From the NCBI RefSeq assembly GCF_011752935.1, contig NZ_VWWO01000002.1, positions 2,728,001 through 2,792,000 of the forward strand: a stretch of DNA of 64,000 bases, given 5' to 3'. Under the pieces are notes generated by a model. It made no database searches. It had not been told where the DNA came from and saw nothing but the letters and a program-made list of their open reading frames with translations. Every line of letters starts with the position of its first letter. Position 1 is the stretch's first letter. Of this stretch, positions 1 to 7,205 are shown piece after piece. This stretch comes from Chitinophaga sp. Cy-1792 (GTDB taxonomy: Bacteria; Bacteroidota; Bacteroidia; Chitinophagales; Chitinophagaceae). The translations under genes and the position numbers were made by a program.

Positions 1-1
1 T

Positions 2-508
2 GGCGATTTAAGCGTTATCGGGAATACACAACCCCGCTACAAATTTGGCGTAAACCTCAACCTGGAATATAAAGGCTTCGACTTTACCGCCTTCATACAA
101 GGCTTGCTGAAACAGGATTTCGACCCAACTGGCAGCACCGTGTTCAACGCCTTCTCCTATGGCGAATGGAATATCCCTTACGCATATGCGCTGAATTCCT
201 GGACACCTGAAAATACCAATGCCTACTTCCCAAGAGTACGATTCAGCGGTTCCGGTAACCAGCAGACACAAACGAAATATCTTCAGAAAGCTGCCTACGC
301 AAGATTAAAACAGCTCACCCTGGGATATAATTTCCCTAACAGCTGGTTTGGTAATTCGAAGATCAAAAATGTAAGGGTTTACCTGACCGGAGAAAACCTC
401 TTTAAAGTAACGTCTTTATTCGGTGGGTTTGATCCGGACCTGGTTTCCGGCTATTCACAGTACCCATTGAACAAAACACTCTCGGCAGGTATCCAGGTTG
501 GTTTATAA
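2..508 (+). CDS. SusC/RagA-type TonB-linked outer membrane protein, C-terminal fragment
   Basis: The frame is open from the window edge, so only the last 168 residues are present. They read as the end of a SusC barrel: early on PRYKFGVNLNLEYKGFDF, then the typical late-barrel segments LKQLTLGYNFP, VRVYLTGENLF and FGGFDPDL, ending with an amphipathic strand and a hydrophobic final residue. SusC proteins are TonB-dependent channels for oligosaccharides or peptides in the outer membrane and pair with the SusD lipoprotein encoded just downstream. The plug and any STN domain lie outside the window, so the substrate cannot be guessed. The first ATG in the frame, at 104, is internal and is not the start. 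Confidence 0.93.
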   Translation, partial: GDLSVIGNTQPRYKFGVNLNLEYKGFDFTAFIQGLLKQDFDPTGSTVFNAFSYGEWNIPYAYALNSWTPENTNAYFPRVRFSGSGNQQTQTKYLQKAAYARLKQLTLGYNFPNSWFGNSKIKNVRVYLTGENLFKVTSLFGGFDPDLVSGYSQYPLNKTLSAGIQVGL

Positions 509-527
509 AATGCTTAAACGTATTCGT

Positions 528-2195
528 ATGAAAAAATTGATTGATATTCTATTTATAGCTGTGGTGATGTGCGTTGTCAGTTCATGCCGTAAGGATTCCT
601 TCCTCGACAGACAGCCACTGAGCGCCGTTACACCGCAAACATTTTTCAATACCGAAGGTGATTTACAGATATATTGCAACCAGTATTATGCCTGGCTGCC
701 TGTTCAGTACCTCGTAAGTGCCGATCTGCAATCGGACGACAAAGCCCCCCAATCGCTGAACACCATGCTGGCAGGCACTTATACCGTTCCGCAAAAGGAC
801 CCGGACAACTATGATTCGGCCTATGCTCATATCAGGGCGGTTAACTTCTTTATGATGAGCTACCAGAAAGCGAATATCTCAGACTCAATAAAAAACATCT
901 ATGTGGGAGAATCGCTGTTCTTCAGGGCCATGCAATATTTCAACCTTGTGAAAACATATAGCGATGTCCAGTATATTACCCGCTATCTGACAGATACCAG
1001 CAAATCACTGCTGTACGGATCTAAAACACCGCACCAGCAGATCATGGACTCTGTGCTGACCGACCTGAATACTGCCATCAGCTACCTGCCCTTATCCCCT
1101 TCACAGGACGGACGCCTCAGTAAATACCAGGCACTCGCCCTCAAGGCCAGGGTAGCTTTATGGGAAGGCACCTACCGTAAATATTATGCCGGCACCGATG
1201 GAACTACCTATCTGCAAGCCGCTACTGATGCCGCTGAACAGCTGATGAACTCAAAAAATTACAGCATCTATTCCACCGGCAATCCGCAATCAGATTATTA
1301 CAATCTCTTTATCCAGGATGAATTAAAAGGCAACCCGGAAGCCATCATGTCTATGCGCTTTATGGCATCTGCCAATACCTACAATAACGTAGACAGACAA
1401 CTGGGTGAATCAGGCGACGGCTACAGCAAGGATTTCGTGCGGTCCTATCTCTGCACGGATGGTCTGCCTACCGGCTTAAGTCCGCTGTATAAAGGCGACG
1501 ACTCCCTCGGCATGGAAATCATCAACAGAGATCCGCGTATCAAACAAACCATTGCCACCAGAGGATTCAACTTCCTGAACGGTGATCTCATCACCTTACC
1601 ACGCGTAGGAACGAATGTTACTTCTACCGGCTATCAGCCGATAAAAGGTCGCTCCTCCAGTATCAGCGCATGGAATGCCAACAACTCCACGTTCGACTTC
1701 TTCATCTTCCGCTATGCAGAAACACTGCTGATCGAAGCAGAAGCCAGGGCTGAACTGGGAACCTGTACGCAGGATGTGCTGGACAACACCATCAATAAGC
1801 TGCGCGACAGAGCAGGCATGCCACATATGACGCTCGGAGCACTGCAACGTGATCCGCAATCGCATTTCCCGAATGTACCGGTATTGATAGATGAGATCAG
1901 AAGAGAACGCAGGATTGAGCTGGCTACGGAAGGTTTCCGCTTCGATGACCTCCACAGATGGAAAGCCGGTACGCTGATCAACAATAACGAAACCATGCTG
2001 GGCATGAAGCTGCTGCCGGCCATGCGCGCACAATATACCTATGATGTAAGCAATGTGCGGGTAAACAGCGATTACTACGTACAGCCGTATGCGATACCTT
2101 CCCGTACCTGGAACGATAAAATGTACCTGCTGCCTATTCCATTGCAGCAAATGAATTTAAATCCGAACCTGGCACCACAGAATACAGGCTGGTAA
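528..2195 (+). CDS. SusD/RagB family outer membrane lipoprotein
   Basis: A surface glycan- or nutrient-binding lipoprotein that caps the SusC channel encoded immediately upstream (19-nt gap). I chose the ATG at 528 because it begins a compact lipoprotein signal (MKKLIDILFIAVVMCVVSSC) with the lipobox Cys at residue 19; ATG 510 would only add six charged residues. SusD hallmarks follow: an N-terminal FLDRQPLSAVTPQTFFN segment, helical TPR-like stretches, and the C-terminal IRRERRIELATEGFRFDDLHRW signature split over two helices, ending NPNLAPQNTGW. About 555 residues, a normal size. The operon ends at the palindromic terminator at 2211-2248. No enzyme gene follows, so the substrate is unknown. 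Confidence 0.95.
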   Translation: MKKLIDILFIAVVMCVVSSCRKDSFLDRQPLSAVTPQTFFNTEGDLQIYCNQYYAWLPVQYLVSADLQSDDKAPQSLNTMLAGTYTVPQKDPDNYDSAYAHIRAVNFFMMSYQKANISDSIKNIYVGESLFFRAMQYFNLVKTYSDVQYITRYLTDTSKSLLYGSKTPHQQIMDSVLTDLNTAISYLPLSPSQDGRLSKYQALALKARVALWEGTYRKYYAGTDGTTYLQAATDAAEQLMNSKNYSIYSTGNPQSDYYNLFIQDELKGNPEAIMSMRFMASANTYNNVDRQLGESGDGYSKDFVRSYLCTDGLPTGLSPLYKGDDSLGMEIINRDPRIKQTIATRGFNFLNGDLITLPRVGTNVTSTGYQPIKGRSSSISAWNANNSTFDFFIFRYAETLLIEAEARAELGTCTQDVLDNTINKLRDRAGMPHMTLGALQRDPQSHFPNVPVLIDEIRRERRIELATEGFRFDDLHRWKAGTLINNNETMLGMKLLPAMRAQYTYDVSNVRVNSDYYVQPYAIPSRTWNDKMYLLPIPLQQMNLNPNLAPQNTGW

Positions 2196-2210
2196 ACAGG
2201 TATCAATAAA

Positions 2211-2248
2211 AAAGAAGGCGCAGCAAATGATCATTTGCTGCGCCTTCT
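2211..2248 (+). terminator. Palindromic terminator of the SusC/SusD operon, left copy of a 38-bp direct repeat
   Basis: Positions 2213-2248 are a 36-bp perfect palindrome (arm AGAAGGCGCAGCAAATGA) starting 17 bases after the susD stop. The 38-bp stretch 2211-2248 recurs exactly at 3277-3314, on the other side of the AbiEii-like gene pair. This copy lacks a clean T-run after the stem (GTCATTAAAA follows), unlike the right copy. Confidence 0.75.
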
Positions 2249-2254
2249 GTCATT

Positions 2255-2302
2255 AAAAACTCCCCAAAATATGCAGTATGCTACATATTTTGGGGAGTTT
2301 TT
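2255..2302 (+). terminator. Second strong hairpin, 19-bp stem with 10-nt loop
   Basis: AAAAACTCCCCAAAATATG (2255-2273) pairs perfectly with 2284-2302, leaving a loop CAGTATGCTA. The right arm ends in five Ts, so it can terminate rightward transcription, and the A-run on the left lets it work leftward too. It lies just inside the left copy of the duplicated palindrome, upstream of the toxin-antitoxin-like genes, and may insulate them from susD transcription. It could instead be an end of the inserted cassette. Confidence 0.6.
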
Positions 2303-2348
2303 CGTATTTTCGTAATAATAGTAAGAAAAATACACATTAAATATTTAT

Positions 2349-2666
2349 ATGTTTTTCGATAATTACCGGAATTTCCCCAATGCGCAAATTAATACTTCAC
2401 TTTTTTGGGAGTATGATAAATCGCGATTAGATTTTATGAGTATGCGCAACGTAGTTGTTCAACGTGTAATTGAACGAGGTTGGCCCAACGATTGGTACGC
2501 CATGTTAAACTTATATGGCATTGAAGATGTTGTTGAAACAATAAAAGGGTTATCGTATCTCAATGAAAAAGATATGAATTTTGTAAGCCATCAATTTAAC
2601 ATACCATTATCCGATCTGAAATGCTACGGAAAGAAACAGTCAGGGAATCTACATTGGAACTCCTAA
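2349..2666 (+). CDS. DUF6922-like protein, likely antitoxin partner
   Basis: A 105-residue protein resembling the DUF6922 family: an LFWEYD motif, then MRNVVVQRVIERGWPNDWYAMLNLYG and a C-terminal FVSHQFNIPLSDLKCY. Members of this family commonly sit directly upstream of AbiEii-type nucleotidyltransferase toxins, and this one overlaps the toxin gene by 46 nt, so translation is probably coupled. Role by context: antitoxin or regulator of the toxin. The ATG at 2349 is the first start after the hairpin at 2255-2302. The gene is markedly more AT-rich than the susD and htrA genes on either side, suggesting acquisition by transfer. Confidence 0.8.
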   Translation: MFFDNYRNFPNAQINTSLFWEYDKSRLDFMSMRNVVVQRVIERGWPNDWYAMLNLYGIEDVVETIKGLSYLNEKDMNFVSHQFNIPLSDLKCYGKKQSGNLHWNS

Positions 2667-3256
2667 AAAAATTAATGCAAGATGATATTTTGAAAGATTT
2701 TTTCCTCGCAGGAGGAACCGCTCTTTCATTACAAATCGGCCATCGTATCAGCATTGATCTGGATTTTTTCACAGCTGCTCCATTTAATGAAAATGAGCTT
2801 TTAACAGAACTGGAGAACAATTATAGTTTCCAGGTAGATTTTCAATCTAAAAATACTATTAAGGGATGGATTCAGGACGTAAAAGTAGATTTAATTGCAC
2901 ATGTATATCCTACGGTCAATCCAATAATTGTAGAAGAAAATGTACGAATGGCTAGCCTTAAAGACATCGCAGCCATGAAGCTAAATGCAATTACTGGAAA
3001 TGGAACGCGTTTAAAGGATTTTATAGACATTGCCTATCTTTCTTCATTCCTTACTTTATCTGATATGGTAGAGGCATATTGTGAAAAGTATGCCTCCAGA
3101 AATCCTGTAATGGTTCTTAAGGCGCTGGATTATCATAACGATATTGATTTTAACGAACCCATTATAATGCTGGATGGAGATTATTCGTGGCAAAAAATAA
3201 AAGACCGCCTAAATCAGATGGCCCTTCATCCTCAGAAACTATTTAATAAAATATAA
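2621..3256 (+). CDS. Nucleotidyltransferase, AbiEii/AbiGii toxin family
   Basis: A 211-residue protein of the AbiEii (DUF1814) group, a polymerase-beta-fold nucleotidyltransferase that acts as the toxin in type IV toxin-antitoxin and abortive-infection systems. Visible motifs: LAGGTALSLQIGHRISIDLDFF, giving the GG at residues 31-32 and the metal-binding pair D46/D48 in DLDFF, and further on KDIAAMKLNAI and RLKDFIDIAYL. Family members modify tRNA or other acceptors with nucleotides; the target here is unknown. It overlaps the DUF6922 gene by 46 nt. The next feature is the duplicated palindromic terminator at 3277-3316. AT-rich coding sequence supports horizontal origin. Confidence 0.9.
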   Translation: MLRKETVRESTLELLKKLMQDDILKDFFLAGGTALSLQIGHRISIDLDFFTAAPFNENELLTELENNYSFQVDFQSKNTIKGWIQDVKVDLIAHVYPTVNPIIVEENVRMASLKDIAAMKLNAITGNGTRLKDFIDIAYLSSFLTLSDMVEAYCEKYASRNPVMVLKALDYHNDIDFNEPIIMLDGDYSWQKIKDRLNQMALHPQKLFNKI

Positions 3257-3276
3257 CAAAGTTATTACCAACAGTT

Positions 3277-3320
3277 AAAGAAGGCGCAGCAAATGATCAT
3301 TTGCTGCGCCTTCTTTTTTA
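3277..3320. terminator. Bidirectional terminator, right copy of the duplicated palindrome
   Basis: A 40-bp perfect palindrome at 3277-3316 (arm ends AAAGAAGGCGCAGCAAATGA) followed by TTTA, lying between the convergent toxin gene (ends 3256) and htrA-like gene (ends 3327). The T-run on the right and the A-run on the left allow termination in both directions. It shares 38 bp exactly with 2211-2248. Confidence 0.85.
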
Positions 3321-3326
3321 AAAAAT

Positions 3327-4316
3327 TTACTTTAACTCTCCCGGGATAACATGTATATCCTGCTTCCTTCCACCGCGCAAAACCGTTACGATGCTTTGTT
3401 TGCCGGTAACTTCTTCTGTGAGGTATTTGTGCAGGTTGTCGATACTTGCTACGGGTTTACCATCGAACGCCACAATGATATCACCACTGCGGAGCTGGTT
3501 GTTATAGACGTTGGCATCTGCATGAACTTCATAAACATACACCCCTGTTTTGGTTTGCAGGTTATTGGCCACCGTGATGCGAGGCGTCAGATTAACGAGC
3601 TGCCCGGCAATCCCCAGCTGTGCGCGTTTCACCCTTCCGTGGATGATTAACTTGCCGGCAATATAGGCTGCCAGGTTGGACGATATCGCAAAACAAAGTC
3701 CCTGCGCTGCTGAGATCACGGCAGTATTTACCCCGATGACGTTCCCTTCTGAATCCACCAGTGGCCCGCCACTATTACCGGGATTCAGTGCGGCATCCGT
3801 CTGAATGACATCATCTATCAGCCGGCCATTTTTTGCACGGAGCGTTCTGCCAAGCGCACTGACCACACCGGTAGTCACCGTATGCTGCAACCCCATCGGA
3901 TTACCAATGGCAATGGCTATCTGCCCGGGTTCCAGCAGGTCAGAATTACCAAACTTCAATGGCTTCAGGTTACCATCATAAACTTTGATAACCGCAATGT
4001 CCGTGGCTGGATCGGCGCCTGTAATGGAAGCGCTGTATTCTGTCTGGTCAGCAAAAGCCACCTTGATGGTATCCGCCCCTTCGATCACATGGTTGTTGGT
4101 AACGATAAACCCATCAGAAGATATGACAAAGCCGGAGCCGGAAGCCTGCTGATCTACGACCTGCTTCGTCCGTGGATCACGGCCCTTCTTCTCTATTTTT
4201 ATATGGGTTACCGACTGCGCTGCATGCTTTACGACGCCTGTCACCATGGATGAGTAGGCGTCCAGGAGTTGCCGGTCTTTTTCAGCAACAAAATTTAGTT
4301 CCTGATCTGTTATCAT
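3327..4316 (-). CDS. HtrA/DegP-like trypsin-type serine protease without signal peptide
   Basis: A 329-residue S1C protease. The catalytic triad is intact: H76 in VTNNHVIEGAD, D106 in ATDIAVIKV and S182 in NPGNSGGPL. A C-terminal PDZ-like domain covers about residues 230-325 (LGIAGQLV, GVYVYEV, LRSGDIIVAFDGKPV). HtrA proteins degrade or refold damaged proteins and are usually periplasmic, but this one starts MITDQELNFVAEKDRQLL with no hydrophobic leader, so it is predicted to be cytoplasmic. Extension upstream gives no leader. It is monocistronic, convergent with the toxin gene and separated by 278 bp from the next gene upstream. Substrates are unknown. Confidence 0.9.
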   Translation of the reverse strand: MITDQELNFVAEKDRQLLDAYSSMVTGVVKHAAQSVTHIKIEKKGRDPRTKQVVDQQASGSGFVISSDGFIVTNNHVIEGADTIKVAFADQTEYSASITGADPATDIAVIKVYDGNLKPLKFGNSDLLEPGQIAIAIGNPMGLQHTVTTGVVSALGRTLRAKNGRLIDDVIQTDAALNPGNSGGPLVDSEGNVIGVNTAVISAAQGLCFAISSNLAAYIAGKLIIHGRVKRAQLGIAGQLVNLTPRITVANNLQTKTGVYVYEVHADANVYNNQLRSGDIIVAFDGKPVASIDNLHKYLTEEVTGKQSIVTVLRGGRKQDIHVIPGELK

Positions 4317-4594
4317 ATGAAAATCTCCTCAATAAATCTCCACAATAATCAATCCTGACGACTGCCGGCGTAATTATGGCAGGTAGCAGCCACATTTATG
4401 AAATGGCCACTGGACTTTTTGTCCGTATGTTTTTAAGGTATTTTTCAGGTAGATGAGATAAAGTATTGTTTTATAATGATTTTAGTTTTAGCTAGATGTT
4501 TTATGTAGATGAAAAAAAGGCATAGCAGCTGATCAGCATTAAGTTTGATGCCGGCATAAGGCTGACATCGCTATGGAAATTAATCATTCGTATG

Positions 4595-7027
4595 CTAGTT
4601 TAACCGCTGTTCTTCCTGTTTGTTACTATTGTTGGTATTACGGTTTTTGGACTTATTATTACCAAATTTATAATTGAGATTCAGGCGCAGGTATCTATAG
4701 TCATCATAACTGCTGAATCGTTGTTGTACACCGTTTACTTTACTACTATATCCCGGTGTAAATGTTCTGAAAATATCACTGGCATTGAGTGCAACAATTA
4801 AACGCTTCTTATACAACATCATTTTCATGCCTGCATTGATGTAATAGTAGGCATTTGAGTACATGTAACCCTGCATTTGCGGGAACTGATAAGATATACT
4901 CACTACTCCCATCAGGGTCCTGCTACCGTTTAAAACAAAGTTGTTGTTACTGCTGATATACCCACCCCATCCGGTAGTATTACCTACAGCGGCATCATGT
5001 GAAACAGACCTTACATAGTAAACATCCACCTCGTTATTGCTCTCCAGCCAGCGTATACCCCTCACCGTTACCGTTCCGGAAAAACCTGTGGAGGTTGTCT
5101 GTAGAAAATTCCGTTGCACGGTAGCCACTGTCAGACTATTGGAGTCCGGGAGCGAAAGTCCGCTGAATCCATTGGTACTAACGTTAACATATACACTACC
5201 GGACAGCCAGTTTTTATGATTAGCGCCGAGCTCAAAATTATGGCTATAGGATGGCTGCAGGAAAGGATTCCCCTCGCTGTAACTGTAGAGATTAGTATAC
5301 CAGCGGAAAGGGCTCAGCTGCATAAAGGAAGGGCGGCTGATTCTCCTACCATATGAAAATGAAAGATCGTTATCCTTACCAAGTCCACGCATTAAATAAA
5401 AGGTGGGAAAAAGTTGCAGATATTGTTGCTTGTTGTGCGACCCGTCATATACGGACAAACCATCTACCTGTGTATATTCTGCCCTCAGACCTGCTTTCAG
5501 TTCCCATTTACCAAACTTCCCGGCAGCATCTGCATATAATGCCTGCGTATTTTCTTTGTAAATAAATGTATTGCTCCGGCCACTATCCGCTTTGGAAACA
5601 GCATGTTCCATCCAATAAAATCCAGTAGCGCTGTTGTTTTCAATAAAAGATAATTTACCACCGAAGGCAAGGCGTAAAATTTTGAACGGTAGTTGTACAT
5701 CTGCCTGCATGGTATATAATTTTATTTCCTGTGGAGATAATATCTGCAGCGAATAACTATTGACAGGAAATGCAGGATTAGCAGGCATCCATGTACCGGC
5801 AGATAAATCCAGTTGCTGCGATTTATTGTAATATAAATAATCGGCATCAACCGTCAGTTTCTTTCCGGCAGTATCCAGTTTCGAGTCCATATGCAGATTG
5901 AGTCCGTGTGCAATTGGCTGTTGCTGATTGCGACTGAGGGTACGGATAGTTGAGTCTTCGATATTATCTTTTGCTGCGAAAGTATTGCGGATGTGCTGGT
6001 TCATGATAACATCACTGGAAGCGATGCGGTAAGTGGCGCCAATCAAGGTATTCCGGTTGATAATATAATCGAGGCCTGCTTCTCCAAAAAACCTGCCTGC
6101 ATTTGTTTTAATGTTATTTTCCGTTTGCCAGCGCAGATCAGGGAAGTTGATATTGTGCAGGTCCTGACGGGCCGTAGATCCGTTACTGTAGTTAAGACCA
6201 AGGCGGCTGTTGAGTTTAGGGGCAGACCAGTTCAGGTTGATGCCTGCATTACCCGTACCATAAGTTGTTTGCCGGTAGCCTACAGATACAAGGCCATCGA
6301 AGCCACTGGAAGTTCTTTTTTTAGTGATAATATTGATCAGACCTGCATTACCGGCAGCATCATATTGTGCTGGGGGGTTGGTGATCACTTCAATTTTTGA
6401 AAGCTGATCTGAGGGGATAGAACGGAGCATATTGGCGAGGTCCTGCCCGGAAAGCTGTACCATCCTGCCATTCATCAGTACATTGACACTTCCTTTGCCA
6501 ATGATACCCAGCTGGTCGTTTGTAATACTGACACCCGGCAATTGCCGCAAAGCTTCCAAAGCATCCGTACCAATAGTGTTGACGCTGCTTTCAATATTGA
6601 AAACCACACGGTCAATCTTACGTTCCATGAATGGCGGCCGGCCATTTACGGTGACTTCCTTCAGGCGGGTGCCAGTCACTTCCTGTAACTGCAATACCCA
6701 CTTGCCTCCCGGAAGTATTTTCCCGAAATCTGCCAATAACGTAGTATCCCTGTAAAGGAGATGACTTGTCCGGATCATATAGGCAACATCAGGATGAATC
6801 TCCAGCTGACAGCTTCCTGTGGAATCGGTACTGCGTGTATATAACGGATTAACTGCATTATCCTTCTTATACAACGCTACGCGGGCAAAAGGAACGGGCT
6901 CACCTTTAGGACCTGTAAGCTTTAAGACCACCGTAGACGGTGCTTTTTCAATGTTCAACAACTGCTGTGCACGCAGGGGGCCACTTCCAGTCAGTACCAG
7001 CAAAAGCAGTAAACGTAATCTATCCAT
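4595..7027 (-). CDS. Outer membrane beta-barrel receptor with CarboxypepD-like and plug domains (OMP_b-brl_3 type)
   Basis: A TonB-dependent-receptor-like protein of about 810 residues. I start it at 7027 because MDRLRLLLLLVLTGSGPLRAQ is a clear signal peptide; the upstream in-frame extension to 7192 would run through the 7151-7189 hairpin. After the leader come a carboxypeptidase-regulatory-like beta-sandwich (VVLKLTGPKGEPVPFARVALYKK), a plug domain (EALRQLPGVSITNDQLGIIGKGSVNVLMNGR, then VITNPPAQYDAAGNAGLINIITKK) and a long barrel. This subfamily (outer membrane beta-barrel protein family) is common in Bacteroidota, lacks a SusD partner and has no well-defined substrate. The last strands read YRYLRLNLNYKFG, followed by a polar Asn-rich tail. 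Monocistronic. Confidence 0.88.
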   Translation of the reverse strand: MDRLRLLLLLVLTGSGPLRAQQLLNIEKAPSTVVLKLTGPKGEPVPFARVALYKKDNAVNPLYTRSTDSTGSCQLEIHPDVAYMIRTSHLLYRDTTLLADFGKILPGGKWVLQLQEVTGTRLKEVTVNGRPPFMERKIDRVVFNIESSVNTIGTDALEALRQLPGVSITNDQLGIIGKGSVNVLMNGRMVQLSGQDLANMLRSIPSDQLSKIEVITNPPAQYDAAGNAGLINIITKKRTSSGFDGLVSVGYRQTTYGTGNAGINLNWSAPKLNSRLGLNYSNGSTARQDLHNINFPDLRWQTENNIKTNAGRFFGEAGLDYIINRNTLIGATYRIASSDVIMNQHIRNTFAAKDNIEDSTIRTLSRNQQQPIAHGLNLHMDSKLDTAGKKLTVDADYLYYNKSQQLDLSAGTWMPANPAFPVNSYSLQILSPQEIKLYTMQADVQLPFKILRLAFGGKLSFIENNSATGFYWMEHAVSKADSGRSNTFIYKENTQALYADAAGKFGKWELKAGLRAEYTQVDGLSVYDGSHNKQQYLQLFPTFYLMRGLGKDNDLSFSYGRRISRPSFMQLSPFRWYTNLYSYSEGNPFLQPSYSHNFELGANHKNWLSGSVYVNVSTNGFSGLSLPDSNSLTVATVQRNFLQTTSTGFSGTVTVRGIRWLESNNEVDVYYVRSVSHDAAVGNTTGWGGYISSNNNFVLNGSRTLMGVVSISYQFPQMQGYMYSNAYYYINAGMKMMLYKKRLIVALNASDIFRTFTPGYSSKVNGVQQRFSSYDDYRYLRLNLNYKFGNNKSKNRNTNNSNKQEEQRLN

Positions 7028-7150
7028 TTGGTTGCTTAATTTTGGTTGCAAAACCTCTTTGCAAAATAGGGTCTCTAATAAAGATGCAGTGACGTACCAA
7101 TGGTTGCAGCCCACTCGATAAGAAAGGGTAAAATAGGTGATATTATACAT

Positions 7151-7189
7151 AAAAATGCCTGTCTGTATAGGGTACAGACAGGCATTTTT
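7151..7189 (-). terminator. Intrinsic terminator after the DUF3472 gene
   Basis: A 17-bp perfect stem (7151-7167 with 7173-7189), loop TAGGG, flanked by A5 on the left and T5 on the right. It lies 17 bases past the stop codon of the minus-strand gene ending at 7206, whose transcript it should end. The symmetric A/T ends would allow function in both directions. Confidence 0.85.
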
Positions 7190-7205
7190 CATCAGACTTA
7201 TGCTA

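Larger units (their letters stand above)
2211..3314. mobile_element. Putative inserted DUF6922/AbiEii cassette bounded by a 38-bp direct repeat
   Basis: An AT-rich two-gene toxin-antitoxin-like unit lies between identical 38-bp repeats (2211-2248 and 3277-3314), each of them the terminator palindrome. The simplest reading is that an ancestral susD-terminator-HtrA(convergent) arrangement gained the unit together with a duplicated terminator, by recombination or insertion at the palindrome. No transposase or integrase is present. The boundary is inferred from the repeats and the shift in base composition only. Confidence 0.4.

Noticed and set aside
7028..7192. N-terminal extension of the outer-membrane barrel protein to 7192
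   Set aside because: The extension runs through the terminator hairpin at 7151-7189, and a clean signal peptide begins at 7027.
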